A stretch of 64,000 nucleotides of DNA from CAIPAT01 sp041665605 (GCA_041665605.1 JBAYIO010000012.1:1-64000), one strand, 5' to 3'. Positions 47,456 through 56,803 are shown, numbered from the stretch's first letter. Program-made: numbers and translations. Notes: generated by a model not told the origin, from the letters alone.

Positions 47456-49556
47456 TTCCAAAATAAAACTGAAAACAAGATTACATCTGGTATTCATCCT
47501 AATCCCGGTATGTGCTTTTCTGATTATCAGCCTGCTTGGATTGATAAATCTGAAAAGTATTGCCGATTTTGCAATCTTCTCCGGCGATACGCTCGAAAAA
47601 AATGCGGTCAAAGACAGCAAACGCGCAATGTATAAAGAATCAAAAGATGAACTGGAGATATTGGCGGCAGAACAGGCTCTGATAACTGATATGCATCTTA
47701 AAAGAATTGCGGTGGAGACCCAGAATATCGCCAGTTTATATTACGACTTGCTGGCTAAACCGGAAATGAGTCAGAACCCGCTGATGAGAAAAATTAAAAT
47801 TGCCGCAACTTCTGATGAATTTTCGCCATTCAGTATCGCTCCTGAAGCAAATACGCCGCAAGTAAGCAAGGATATAGAATTGCTGTCGATGATGTATAAT
47901 TCCATGAAATTTATTTATGTCTGCAATTACAGCGCGGAAGCTATCGGAATAGCTACTGAATCCGGAGTCTATCTGGAGTACGCATGGTATCCGATGCCGC
48001 GCGATTTTGACCCGCGTCAAAGGGAATGGTATAAAAAGGCGGTAAATAATCCCGGCCAGAATGTCTGGTGCGGCCCGTACAAATCAGCATCCACGCAGGA
48101 GGATGTAATCACCTGTTCAAGAGCAGTTATAAAGGGCGGGGTGACGGTTGCGGTTGTCATGTCGGACATTTCTCCTAAAACGATATCCGAGGACCTGATT
48201 GTCGGTTCAGAGAATGCAGGGGATGCGTTTATCGTGGATCATAATGGCTGCATTATTGCCAGAAATGGCGTGTCTGATAAAAAATCACTTTGGAATTCAG
48301 GTGACAAGGCGGAAGGGCGCTACGGGGAAGATTTGATTGATGCCATGATCGCCCGGCAAAAGGGAGTTAAACGCTATATTCGTGACGGCAAAGTATACTA
48401 TATCGGTTTTGCTCCGGTACCGTCCATTGACTGGAGCGTCGGAGTAATAATGCCGGAAGCCGCAGTTCTTGCTTCAACATTTGCGACTCAAAGAAGCATT
48501 GAAACCGAGACTAAAAACTATAACCATTATATCAACAGTTATATCGTTGGAAAACGACTGACTGATTCTGGAATCGGTCTGGCAATTTTTATTGTCATTA
48601 CCGCTGTATCAACATACATTTCAAGACGATTACGCAACTCTATTAAAGCGTTGGAAAAGGGGGCGGAGGCAATTGGCGGCGGCCAACTGGACGTTAAAAT
48701 CGAACTTAAAACCGGAGATGAACTTCAGGAACTGGCTGAAACATTCAATATCATGGCCGGTAATTTAAAACAACATATCAATAATATTGAGGCAAATCTT
48801 TCGGAACAACAGCAGATCGAGAGAGAATTAGCGGTGGCCGCGCAAATACAGCAATCAATGCTGCCGCGCAAATTCCCGGCATTTCCATACAGAAACGAAT
48901 TTGATATTTACGCATCCACCGTTTCCGCACGGGAGGTTGGCGGAGATTTCTATGATTACTTCTTTATTGACGCCAACCGGCTCTATTTCTGTATTGGCGA
49001 TGTTTCAGGGAAAGGAATTCCCGCCGCGATGTTTATGGCAAAAGCCAGAGCGCTGTTCCGTTACGAAGCTCTTTCCGGCATATCTCCGGATCAGATACTG
49101 GCCAATGCAGGCAATGCGCTGGAAAAGAATAATCTTTCCTGCATGTTCGCTTCTGTAATCTGCGCAATTCTTGATGTTAAAACCGGGGAAATTATTTTTG
49201 CCAATGCCGGACATAATCCGCCGCTGCTTTATGACGGTAAAACATTTGAATACATCAGCCTTGAGAGTGCGTTGGTCATCGGCGGCATGAGACAGGAAAA
49301 TACAGCATTTAAACTTCAGTGTCTCAACCTTAAAAAAGGTGATATTCTTTTCATGTATACCGACGGCGTAAACGAAGCGATGGATTGCTCTAATCAGGAA
49401 TATGGCACCGAACGGCTCCAGGCTGACCTGGATACCATGGCCGGAGCAAATCCCAAGGAGATTGTCGACTATATCAGCGGTAAAGTAACCTCCCATGCTG
49501 ACGGCGCAGTGCAATCTGACGATATCACCATGCTTTCTTTGAAATTCCAGGGCTGA
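47448..49556 (+). CDS. Membrane SpoIIE-type phosphatase with dCache and HAMP, copy 2
   Basis: A 702-residue paralogue of the previous protein with the same order of helix (about 15-35), dCache (FDPRQREWYKKA), helix (about 370-393), HAMP, coiled coil and SpoIIE domain (REVGGDFYDYF, CIGDVSGKGIPAAMFMAK, VQSDDITMLSL). The phosphatase domains are highly alike, while the extracellular sensors differ more, suggesting two signals feeding the same target. Its ATG lies inside the last codons of copy 1, so synthesis is coupled and a heteromeric complex is plausible. The radical SAM gene begins 3 bases after its stop. Confidence 0.9.
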   Translation: MSNSKIKLKTRLHLVFILIPVCAFLIISLLGLINLKSIADFAIFSGDTLEKNAVKDSKRAMYKESKDELEILAAEQALITDMHLKRIAVETQNIASLYYDLLAKPEMSQNPLMRKIKIAATSDEFSPFSIAPEANTPQVSKDIELLSMMYNSMKFIYVCNYSAEAIGIATESGVYLEYAWYPMPRDFDPRQREWYKKAVNNPGQNVWCGPYKSASTQEDVITCSRAVIKGGVTVAVVMSDISPKTISEDLIVGSENAGDAFIVDHNGCIIARNGVSDKKSLWNSGDKAEGRYGEDLIDAMIARQKGVKRYIRDGKVYYIGFAPVPSIDWSVGVIMPEAAVLASTFATQRSIETETKNYNHYINSYIVGKRLTDSGIGLAIFIVITAVSTYISRRLRNSIKALEKGAEAIGGGQLDVKIELKTGDELQELAETFNIMAGNLKQHINNIEANLSEQQQIERELAVAAQIQQSMLPRKFPAFPYRNEFDIYASTVSAREVGGDFYDYFFIDANRLYFCIGDVSGKGIPAAMFMAKARALFRYEALSGISPDQILANAGNALEKNNLSCMFASVICAILDVKTGEIIFANAGHNPPLLYDGKTFEYISLESALVIGGMRQENTAFKLQCLNLKKGDILFMYTDGVNEAMDCSNQEYGTERLQADLDTMAGANPKEIVDYISGKVTSHADGAVQSDDITMLSLKFQG

Positions 49557-49559
49557 AGT

Positions 49560-51251
49560 ATGAAGCATGAAGTTCTTTTTCTGGAAATCAACTCATCCTA
49601 CTCGCACTCAATGCTTTCATACGGCTTGCTGCGGTCATTTACCAGCCGCATGTTACCGGAGTGGCATTGGCGACACCTGGACGCCACACTGAAATCTGAT
49701 GAGGATAAGCTGCTGAAACAGATTATTGAACACGCCCCGGAAGTAATCGCCGCAACCGGCTATCTCTTTAATATTGAATATCTATGTAGAATTCTGGAAA
49801 GATGTGCCAAAGAGATTCCGGACACTATGATCTTTCTTGGAGGACCGGAATTCCTTGGCTGCAATATGAATTTTCTGATGGATCACCAATTTATAAGCGG
49901 AGTTATCCGCGGTGATGAGAGTTCTTTTTATCTGCTGCTCAGAAATCTGCACCGGCGTGAAAACTGGAGCGATATTCCGGGACTGTGTTATATGCAGGAC
50001 GGAACCTGTTCCGATAACGGCATCGCACTTTATCCGGGCAGGCTTGACGAACTGCCGTCACCATATGCAGCGGGTTACATTCACAGCGGCAAACCATTCT
50101 ACCAGATTGAAACTTCGCGCGGCTGCATCGGCAAATGTACTTTCTGCACCAGCGCAAATTCGGAAGGGGTGGCCTATTATTCCCCGGAGCGGATAAAGTC
50201 TGATCTGGAATGTATCCGGCAGTCCGGCATCCGTGAAATGCGGCTGATTGACCGCACATTCAATGACGATTCAAAACGTGCAATTGGATTGCTTAAAATG
50301 TTTTATACTGATTTTAGGGACTTTAAATTTCATCTGGAACTTAATCCGGCAATGCTGACGGAACCGCTGCTGGCATGTTTGAGACAAGCGCCGCAAGGCA
50401 TGCTGCATATAGAAACAGGGATACAGACGCTTAATGCAGCTTCGCTCAAAGCGATAAGACGGCCGGCTTCACGTTCAAAATCCCTGACCGGCTTGAAACA
50501 GTTGGTCAATTGCAGGAATTTTGCAATACATGCGGATCTGATTGCCGGACTTCCCGGCCAGTCTTTTGACGATGTTCTTTCCGACGTTGAAGAGCTGATT
50601 AATCTTGGACCGGAGGAAATACAGCTTGAGAAACTCAAATTTCTTCCTGGAACGGTTATGCGGGAAACGCCGCCGCCGGGAACTGTTTTTAATGCAAATC
50701 CGCCATATGAAGTAATTTCTACTCAGGAAATCAACGAGGCTGAATTCATTACTGTTAACCGGCTCTCCATCGTGCTGGACGCCTGGTATAATGCCAGTCA
50801 GTTGAACAGTCCATTCGTGCTTGCCTGCCGCAGAATCGACGGTTTTATCCGGAAATTCATCATTTTTCTGGAAAATGAGAAATATTTTTCGGGGCAGGGC
50901 AGGGAGGCGCTGGAAAGACGTTTTGAACTGCTGGAGAAGTTTATAGGGAATGACGCTCTGCTGTCACAGCATCTGCGATTCTGCCGCTTAGCCATAGGGT
51001 TGCCGGTTTCACCAGAGCATCTGTTGACAATAAAAGGCGAAACTTTCAGGCCGCAGGAGAATACTTTAAGCATAATCTGGCGCAAAGACATTGAATACCG
51101 GATTGGCAAGTATTTCCAGGTTGATTTTGACTATAATATCAGTGATTTGTGGCTGAATCCGGGAGCTGATGTCATATCTGGCAAGAAAACGTATCTATTC
51201 GGTTTGTACTATGGCAGAAAGCCGGCAGAAATTTCAGAAATCATTTACTGA
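49560..51251 (+). CDS. B12-binding domain radical SAM protein (DUF4080-type)
   Basis: A 563-residue radical SAM enzyme. The N-terminal 150 residues are a Rossmann-like cobalamin-binding-type domain (VIAATGYLFNIEYLCRIL, MIFLGGPEFLG). The radical SAM core follows with SRGCIGKCTFC (about residues 186-196) supplying the three cluster cysteines of CxxxCxxC, and IHADLIAGLPGQSFDD later in the barrel. The C-terminal 180 residues match DUF4080-like proteins. Reaction unknown; methylthio- or methyltransfer are common among such proteins. It follows the SpoIIE paralogue by 3 bases and overlaps the converging AraC gene by 11 bases. Confidence 0.85.
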   Translation: MKHEVLFLEINSSYSHSMLSYGLLRSFTSRMLPEWHWRHLDATLKSDEDKLLKQIIEHAPEVIAATGYLFNIEYLCRILERCAKEIPDTMIFLGGPEFLGCNMNFLMDHQFISGVIRGDESSFYLLLRNLHRRENWSDIPGLCYMQDGTCSDNGIALYPGRLDELPSPYAAGYIHSGKPFYQIETSRGCIGKCTFCTSANSEGVAYYSPERIKSDLECIRQSGIREMRLIDRTFNDDSKRAIGLLKMFYTDFRDFKFHLELNPAMLTEPLLACLRQAPQGMLHIETGIQTLNAASLKAIRRPASRSKSLTGLKQLVNCRNFAIHADLIAGLPGQSFDDVLSDVEELINLGPEEIQLEKLKFLPGTVMRETPPPGTVFNANPPYEVISTQEINEAEFITVNRLSIVLDAWYNASQLNSPFVLACRRIDGFIRKFIIFLENEKYFSGQGREALERRFELLEKFIGNDALLSQHLRFCRLAIGLPVSPEHLLTIKGETFRPQENTLSIIWRKDIEYRIGKYFQVDFDYNISDLWLNPGADVISGKKTYLFGLYYGRKPAEISEIIY

Positions 51252-52050
51252 TGCTTCTTTTGAATTCCGATGGTGAGGTTCCGGTTACTTTTTTGAAATA
51301 ATTGGAAAAGTAATACTGATCGGAAAATTGCAGTTTACCGGCGATTTCCTTGATTGGCATTGTGGAGTGGATAAGCATGAGTTTGGCATATTCAATTCTC
51401 TTTTTCATCAGATAGTCATAGGGAGTGCTGCCGGTGAATTTCTTGAACAGCCTGATCAAATGAGGCTTTGAACGGTTTGCCTGATGACATATTTCATCCA
51501 GGTTAACCTTGCGTTCAGTGTTTTCGTCAAGATACTTTTTCAATACATTGATTTCTTCCGGCATCTGCCAGTGTTCAGCATAGATTATTTCGTATAAATC
51601 CATTATGAACCGGTGAAACAGAACAGAGCCCCGCAAATCTTTGTCAGCAGCCGATGATGAACAAAGCGCCATAACCTCATTAAAGTAGTGAAAGACTGAA
51701 CTGCAATTTTCCACAAAATAGATTTGATCCAGCCCGTATATTCTCAGCAGTTGTTCCATAAATGAGCCGTCAATGATGAAAAATATCTTCAGCCATGGCA
51801 ATGCCGGTTCCGGCCAGTAACAATGATTTTGATGCTTATGCAGAAAATAGAGGCTGTCTTTCTTTAGATGTGATACTTTTCCTGAGCATTCCAAATAACC
51901 TTCGCCCTCAATAATATACTCAATCGTACAGTATTCGTAATTGTTGCGTTCAATGACGGGAGTGCGTGTATCGGCATTGCCGTAATCAGCAAATAGCAAT
52001 TGAAATGGAAATTTTTCAGTCAGTTCTTTTATCGTCTGCTTATTGTCCAT
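51241..52050 (-). CDS. AraC-family transcriptional regulator with cupin sensor
   Basis: A 269-residue activator-like protein from the ATG at 52050 (a TTG at 52059 would add three). The N-terminal domain is a cupin barrel (EGEGYLECSGKVSHLKKDSLYFL), and residues about 170-268 hold the two AraC helix-turn-helix motifs (VNLDEICHQANRSKPHLIRLFKKFTGSTPYDYL and MPIKEIAGKLQFSDQYYFSNYFKKVTGTSPSEF). It is divergent from a Gfo/Idh/MocA dehydrogenase gene, its most likely target, and probably senses a sugar. No clear ribosome site is visible. Confidence 0.9.
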   Translation of the reverse strand: MDNKQTIKELTEKFPFQLLFADYGNADTRTPVIERNNYEYCTIEYIIEGEGYLECSGKVSHLKKDSLYFLHKHQNHCYWPEPALPWLKIFFIIDGSFMEQLLRIYGLDQIYFVENCSSVFHYFNEVMALCSSSAADKDLRGSVLFHRFIMDLYEIIYAEHWQMPEEINVLKKYLDENTERKVNLDEICHQANRSKPHLIRLFKKFTGSTPYDYLMKKRIEYAKLMLIHSTMPIKEIAGKLQFSDQYYFSNYFKKVTGTSPSEFKRSISK

Positions 52051-52063
52051 ATATATCAATATG

Positions 52064-52186
52064 TTACATTATTTTGATAATTTAATATATTTATTTATGC
52101 AATTATACTATTTACATTCACGGTACAAACTGTAAATTTATTACATTGTATAGCTTAACAGCATATTTTAGTTTATCAAATATAAT
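52064..52186. promoter_or_regulatory. Divergent control region with three TTACATT repeats
   Basis: TTACATT occurs three times in the same orientation (52064-52070, 52112-52118, 52141-52147). A perfect TATAAT (52181-52186) before the dehydrogenase gene has no good -35 at 16-18 bases, as expected of an activator-dependent promoter. These are candidate AraC-type half sites. Confidence 0.4.
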
Positions 52187-52207
52187 TATAGAGAAGGTAT
52201 TGACAAA

Positions 52208-53374
52208 ATGGATGATCTCAGAATTGGAGTGATCGGGGCAGGGGGACGCGGACAATTAGCTAATAACGCACATAATCCAGGGAAGGGCTCCAGGCTGGTT
52301 GCCGGGGCTGATGTCAATCCCAAAGCGCTCATAAAATTTAAAGAAACTTATGGCGAAGAAATTTTTGTTACAGACGACTACAGAAAACTGCTTGAGCGCA
52401 AAGACATTGACGCCGTGTTTGTGACCTCTCCGGACTTTCTGCATGAAGAGCAGGCGCTGGCCGCGCTTGAAGCAGGCAAGGCGGTTTATCTGGAAAAACC
52501 GATGGCAATCACCATTGAAGGATGCGACAGGCTGCTCAATACCGCCATGCGCACCGGGTCGAAACTCTATCTCGGACACAATATGCGCCATTTTCCGGCA
52601 ATACTGAAAATGAAAGAAGTCATTGATTCCGGCATTATCGGCAAAGTGCAGAATGCATGGTGCCGTCACTTTATTTCCTACGGCGGCGACGCTTATTTCA
52701 AAGACTGGCATTCCGAACAGCGCTTCAGCACCGGTCTGCTGCTCCAGAAGGGGGCTCATGATATTGACGTAATCCACTGGCTTGCCGGCGGATATACCAA
52801 ATCAGTCGTCGGCATGGGCATGTTATCTGTTTATGACAAATGTGAGCGCCGTGATCCGTCTACTCCGGGTATTGCCTCATGGAGTAATGGTCACTGGCCG
52901 CCGCTTGCGCAGCAGGGCATGTCACCGGTAATTGATGTGGAAGACAGCAATATGATTATGATGCAACTGGACAACGGGGTGCAGGCGTCTTATCTACAAT
53001 GCCATTTTGCTCCTGACGCTGAACGTAATTATACGTTTATCGGCACCCGGGGCCGTGTTGAAAATATCGGCGACTACGGCAAGTGCGAAATACATGTCTG
53101 GACGACCCGCGGCAGCCGCGCCGAACCGGATATCATCCATTACTTGAAACCGCTTGAAGGTTCACATGGCGGTTCCGATCCGGCGATTGTCCAGACCTTT
53201 GTTGATTTTGTGCGATTTGGCGTTAAAACCAATACCTCCCCGATTGCGGCCAGAAACTCCGTTGCTACCGGCGTCCTGGGGCATGACTCAATGCGCGGCG
53301 ACGGGGGCAGGCGCGATATTCCTCAGCTTCCGCAAAATATAATCGAATACTTCGAAAACGGACAGAAAAAGTAA
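52208..53374 (+). CDS. Gfo/Idh/MocA-family oxidoreductase
   Basis: A 388-residue NAD(P)-dependent sugar or cyclitol dehydrogenase. The dinucleotide fold is at the N-terminus (RIGVIGAGGRGQ, about 5-16), followed by DAVFVTSPDFLHEEQALAALEAG and the family motif EKP (about 96-98, YLEKPMAIT). The C-terminal alpha/beta domain contains LLQKGAHDIDVIHWLAGG, with the catalytic His/Asp region. There is no signal peptide. AGAAGG lies 9 bases before the ATG. It is divergent from the AraC regulator and ends at a strong terminator, so it is a one-gene unit. The exact substrate cannot be named. Confidence 0.9.
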   Translation: MDDLRIGVIGAGGRGQLANNAHNPGKGSRLVAGADVNPKALIKFKETYGEEIFVTDDYRKLLERKDIDAVFVTSPDFLHEEQALAALEAGKAVYLEKPMAITIEGCDRLLNTAMRTGSKLYLGHNMRHFPAILKMKEVIDSGIIGKVQNAWCRHFISYGGDAYFKDWHSEQRFSTGLLLQKGAHDIDVIHWLAGGYTKSVVGMGMLSVYDKCERRDPSTPGIASWSNGHWPPLAQQGMSPVIDVEDSNMIMMQLDNGVQASYLQCHFAPDAERNYTFIGTRGRVENIGDYGKCEIHVWTTRGSRAEPDIIHYLKPLEGSHGGSDPAIVQTFVDFVRFGVKTNTSPIAARNSVATGVLGHDSMRGDGGRRDIPQLPQNIIEYFENGQKK

Positions 53375-53401
53375 GTAATTCAATTATCGCGATTTTGCAC
53401 A

Positions 53402-53438
53402 GGGCAGGGGCACACAAGCCTCCTGCCCTTGTTTTTTT
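53402..53438 (+). terminator. Rho-independent terminator
   Basis: GGGCAGG (53402-53408) pairs with CCTGCCC (53422-53428) and is followed by TTGTTTTTTT. It lies 27 bases after the dehydrogenase stop and is the clearest terminator in the window. Confidence 0.88.
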
Positions 53439-53636
53439 GAATTTATAGCAATGACAATGCAGATTTAAGAATTAATAATAATCTGGAGAAATTATTTGAG
53501 CAGAGCGACACTTAATGTTTCTTCTGATTCAGAATATTTCATTTTTCCGGCTCTGTTGTTTTGTATATAAAAATTAAGATACTATTTTGAGTAATTCGGA
53601 CTATTTTATGATTGACGTAATAATAAGGTAACAGAT

Positions 53637-53972
53637 ATGGCGAAAGCTTCAGAAAAATTTCACGGCGTCGAAAAATATAACTGCGCCCAGGCAGTGCTTA
53701 AATTCTTTGAAGATCATGCGGCGGTGTCGCCTGAAAAAATCGAGGAGTTCAAGCTGTTCGGGGGCGGTCGCGCTCCTGATGGTGTATGCGGCGCAATTTA
53801 CGCAGCGGAACACATCCTGAATGATAGAACTCTGATAGATGAGTTGAAGGAGACATTCAAACGCGAGGCCGGTTCGCACTGCTGCCGTGAGATCAAGGCT
53901 GCCGGCCGTTTATCCTGCGCCGGCTGTGTTGATCTGGCGGCTGATTTATGTGCGGAAAAAATAAAAAAGTAG
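53637..53972 (+). CDS. C_GCAxxG_C_C family redox-type protein
   Basis: A 111-residue protein of the C_GCAxxG_C_C family. The conserved cysteines are visible in order: NCAQAVL, then GVCGAIYAAEH (about 58-68), then HCCREIK and LSCAGCVDLAADLC. Such proteins are thought to be redox- or metal-active and are common in anaerobes; no reaction is proven. Here the second motif reads GVCGAIYA, a variant of the usual GCGA(I/L)-type core. The ATG has GGTAACAG upstream, a weak ribosome site. The downstream membrane protein starts 21 bases after its stop and is probably co-transcribed. Confidence 0.85.
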   Translation: MAKASEKFHGVEKYNCAQAVLKFFEDHAAVSPEKIEEFKLFGGGRAPDGVCGAIYAAEHILNDRTLIDELKETFKREAGSHCCREIKAAGRLSCAGCVDLAADLCAEKIKK

Positions 53973-53993
53973 ATTGAGCACGGAGATTTGAAA

Positions 53994-54371
53994 GTGGCCT
54001 GGTTGATGTATAGCGCTTATATTTTCTGCATGGCAAGTTTCCTGTTTTTGCCGGCAATCTGCTATTCAATACGTTTTTTGGACCGCAAATATATGCCGTG
54101 GTGGTTGTTAATGCTGATATTGGCGGTTGCCGGCTGGCTTCTGATCAATGCCGCGTTTCGCGGTTATGATCTCTACGGCGAGATGATTCTGGAGGCGCTG
54201 CCGGAAAGCGCGGCGGTCGAGTCCACCCGCAGAACTATGTCATATGAAGCGGAGGCGGCTTTGGCTTTATATTGCGGCTGGTTATATCTTCCCTTACTGG
54301 CGCTTCTGCTGCTGCCGGTTTATGCCTTTGCGGAGTATCTCCGGTCCCGCAGTCAGGCGGAAGAAGAATAA
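53994..54371 (+). CDS. Small membrane protein of unknown function
   Basis: A 125-residue protein with three predicted transmembrane helices (about 5-25, 36-54 and 92-110) and an acidic C-terminus. A GTG start at 53994 is chosen because GGAG lies 8 bases upstream; a TTG at 53988 is too close to it. No family is recognised. Its position behind the C_GCAxxG_C_C gene suggests, without proof, a membrane partner for that redox protein. Confidence 0.6.
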   Translation: MAWLMYSAYIFCMASFLFLPAICYSIRFLDRKYMPWWLLMLILAVAGWLLINAAFRGYDLYGEMILEALPESAAVESTRRTMSYEAEAALALYCGWLYLPLLALLLLPVYAFAEYLRSRSQAEEE

Positions 54372-54538
54372 CTCCATAAAAATTATTCCCGATCTGCGGC
54401 TAATGATACTTTCTATTTCATTCTTGTTTTAAAATGATAATATACGGCAAAGATGAAATAATCTATTGTAAGACATTGCTTAAATTGCGGGTTATTATAT
54501 AACAATAGATGATTTAAATTAAACTAAGGAATAGAAAA

Positions 54539-55600
54539 GTGAACCGTAATTTTTATATTGACCTGGCATTAAACGGGCTGCGAATGCCTATCGGCTCTGA
54601 CCTGGTGCTGAAGGAAAAGGCTGACCACGAACAGAGGCTTTTTAACGGCAAACTGCTTGGCGAAGTTATTGTCGAGACTGCAAAAAGATTCAATACGCCG
54701 CTGGCGTTCCCGCTGATGGATCTGACCGTGGAAAAGGAGTGGCTTGTCGCGTTGCTCGGAATCCCCAGAAACAATATCAGGGAATGGCATTTTGAGAAGA
54801 ACCCTTCGCCGGAAGATTTAGCTGTGGTAAAGCAGGGATTGCACGAAAACAAATATCTGACCAGGCGGATTCAGACCAACTGCGAGGCGATCAAGTATGT
54901 AGCTCAGAATTCAACATATCTGCCGGTCGGAATGTCCATCGGTCCGTTCTCGATGATGACTACACTGATTTCCGATCCGATCACTGCGGTTTATATGGCC
55001 GGTACCGGAGCGACTGCGCAGGAAGATGATGAGGTTGGAATGGTGGAGACCGCGCTGGAAATGTCTATCGCGATAATTCTGAAATCCATCAGAATGCAGC
55101 TTGAGCACGGCGCAAAAGCCATCTGCGTTTGTGAGCCTGCCGCCAACAAGGTATATATTTCCCCGATGCAGCTTGATGCCGGCTCTGATGTTTTCGACCG
55201 TTATGTGCTTAATTACAATAAGCAGATAAGAAATCTGCTGGCTGAATATGACGCCGACCTTATTTTTCACGACTGCGGCGAACTGGTTGATTCAATGGTC
55301 ACGAAGTATAATCAGCTTGATCCGGCAATCCTCAGTCTTGGCAGTTCCAGAAAGATATGGGAAGACGCCGGACTGGTCAGCGAATCCACCGTCCTCTTCG
55401 GTAACCTTCCGACCAAGAAGTTTTATTCCGACCGGGATATCGCCAAAGAACAGGTAAGGGAACTCAGTCTCACTATTCTTGAAAATATGAAAAAAACCAA
55501 CCATCCGTTCATATTAGGATCTGAATGCGATGTTTTAAGCGTTCCCGGCGCTACTGCTACAATTATGGAAAAGATCGAAGCAATGCTGACGGTTAAATAG
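54539..55600 (+). CDS. Uroporphyrinogen-decarboxylase-family methyltransferase-like protein
   Basis: A 353-residue TIM-barrel protein of the URO-D family. The motif LIFHDCGELVDSMV (about 241-254) carries the His and Cys that, in MtaA/CmuA-type methyltransferases, bind zinc for transfer from methylcobalamin to a thiol. True HemE proteins lack this arrangement. The start is GTG at 54539 with AAGGA 8 bases upstream. No corrinoid protein or methyltransferase partner is adjacent, so the methyl donor is unknown. A non-methylating role in sugar or phenolic methyl-ether catabolism is possible. No riboswitch was seen in the 167-base leader. Confidence 0.75.
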   Translation: MNRNFYIDLALNGLRMPIGSDLVLKEKADHEQRLFNGKLLGEVIVETAKRFNTPLAFPLMDLTVEKEWLVALLGIPRNNIREWHFEKNPSPEDLAVVKQGLHENKYLTRRIQTNCEAIKYVAQNSTYLPVGMSIGPFSMMTTLISDPITAVYMAGTGATAQEDDEVGMVETALEMSIAIILKSIRMQLEHGAKAICVCEPAANKVYISPMQLDAGSDVFDRYVLNYNKQIRNLLAEYDADLIFHDCGELVDSMVTKYNQLDPAILSLGSSRKIWEDAGLVSESTVLFGNLPTKKFYSDRDIAKEQVRELSLTILENMKKTNHPFILGSECDVLSVPGATATIMEKIEAMLTVK

Positions 55601-55682
55601 TTCCTCTGTGTATAGTCGTTGAATGTATTGATTAATCAGCCGCCCGTGATATATTTCCTGTAAGAAAAGGAAGGGATTATAC

Positions 55683-56234
55683 ATGCTGCGGAATTGGCTG
55701 ATTTTCTACTTGCAATGCTGGCGTCCGTATCGCTACCGGCAGGCTCCCGCCGGCCTTTCCGATTTTGTGATCCCGACTTTCAATGCCGCGTTTTTCGTCC
55801 GCGTTATAACCCTGATCATTGTCTCCTATATCGTATTCGGAATCTTTCTGATACCTGCATTCATCAAGGGCGGCAGCATGGAGCCGACCTACAAGCGGAT
55901 CGGAGTCAATTTCTGCTGGCGGATGCGCTATCTGCTGCACGAACCGCAGCGCAAGGATATTGTAATTATCTATTATGCCGATAAAGTGCTGTTGCTGAAG
56001 CGGATCGTCGCATTTGAAGGAGAAACGGTCGAGTTCCGCAATGGCGATCTATATATCAACGGGATGATGCTTGAGGAACCGTATGTCAAATACGCCTGCG
56101 ACTGGAATCTGCCGCCGCGGAAAGTCAAGAAAGACCATGTGTATGTAGTCGGCGACAATCGCAGCATGCCTATAGAGCAGCACAAGTTCGGACAGGTCGC
56201 CAAAGACAGAATTTACGGAGCCCCGCTATGGTAA
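55683..56234 (+). CDS. lepB: Signal peptidase I
   Basis: A 183-residue type I signal peptidase that removes leader peptides from exported proteins. A single N-terminal helix (about 39-61) is followed by the catalytic Ser in GGSMEPT (Ser 65) and the general base Lys in LLLKRIVAFEGE (Lys 106); the C-terminal signature VVGDNRSMP is present. The family usually has a longer N-terminus in Gram-negative bacteria; this is a short version. AAGGAAGGG lies before the ATG and partly pairs with TTCCT upstream. It overlaps the next gene by 7 bases. Confidence 0.9.
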   Translation: MLRNWLIFYLQCWRPYRYRQAPAGLSDFVIPTFNAAFFVRVITLIIVSYIVFGIFLIPAFIKGGSMEPTYKRIGVNFCWRMRYLLHEPQRKDIVIIYYADKVLLLKRIVAFEGETVEFRNGDLYINGMMLEEPYVKYACDWNLPPRKVKKDHVYVVGDNRSMPIEQHKFGQVAKDRIYGAPLW

Positions 56235-56746
56235 ATAAGATCAGAATAAGCGTATTCATCAAACCGCTGTTACTGCTGCTTGCCGCTGCCGCCGGAGTCC
56301 TGATCTGGCATGTTTATTTCAATAAAAGCGATAAGGAGCTGATTAAGGAGCAGCTTTATCAGTTCCGCTCCAATGCCTCAAAGTACGCTGGAGAAGGCAT
56401 GGCGCAGGGGGTGCTTAAGTGCAAAGCGCTGGAAAAGCTTTTTGACAAAACCTGTCATGTAAACATCAATGTTGACATGTTCGCCGGCAGTTTTTCTCCG
56501 GAAGAGGTATCATCAAAGGCGATATTCTGCCGGAATCACTGTGCCTCCGCTGTTATTAACTTCTATAATATAAAAGTCACGGTTGACGGCGATGCCGCGG
56601 ACGCGGCTTTGACCGCATCGCTGGATGGTTCATCCAGAGACGGCAAACGCTTTAATGAGTACCGGGAACTGCTCTTCTCTTTGAAGAAAATCGAAGGTAA
56701 ATGGCTGATTTATAAAATTGACATCCATCAGATCATCGAAAAATAG
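56228..56746 (+). CDS. Membrane-anchored protein with NTF2-like body, unknown
   Basis: A 172-residue protein with one N-terminal helix (about 12-31) acting as signal anchor or uncleaved signal. The remaining part resembles an NTF2/SnoaL-like fold by pattern (helix, helix, VDMFAGSFSPEEV, then long strands ending in KKIEGKWLIYKIDI), which is inference only. Cysteines at about 65, 76, 100 and 105 could form disulfides. The overlap with lepB suggests translational coupling, but a role in signal peptidase function is not supported. Confidence 0.5.
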   Translation: MVNKIRISVFIKPLLLLLAAAAGVLIWHVYFNKSDKELIKEQLYQFRSNASKYAGEGMAQGVLKCKALEKLFDKTCHVNINVDMFAGSFSPEEVSSKAIFCRNHCASAVINFYNIKVTVDGDAADAALTASLDGSSRDGKRFNEYRELLFSLKKIEGKWLIYKIDIHQIIEK

Positions 56747-56803
56747 ATGATTATGCTTTAATGACGGTATATATTGCTTAAACTCCATAATAAGGAACTG
56801 GTA

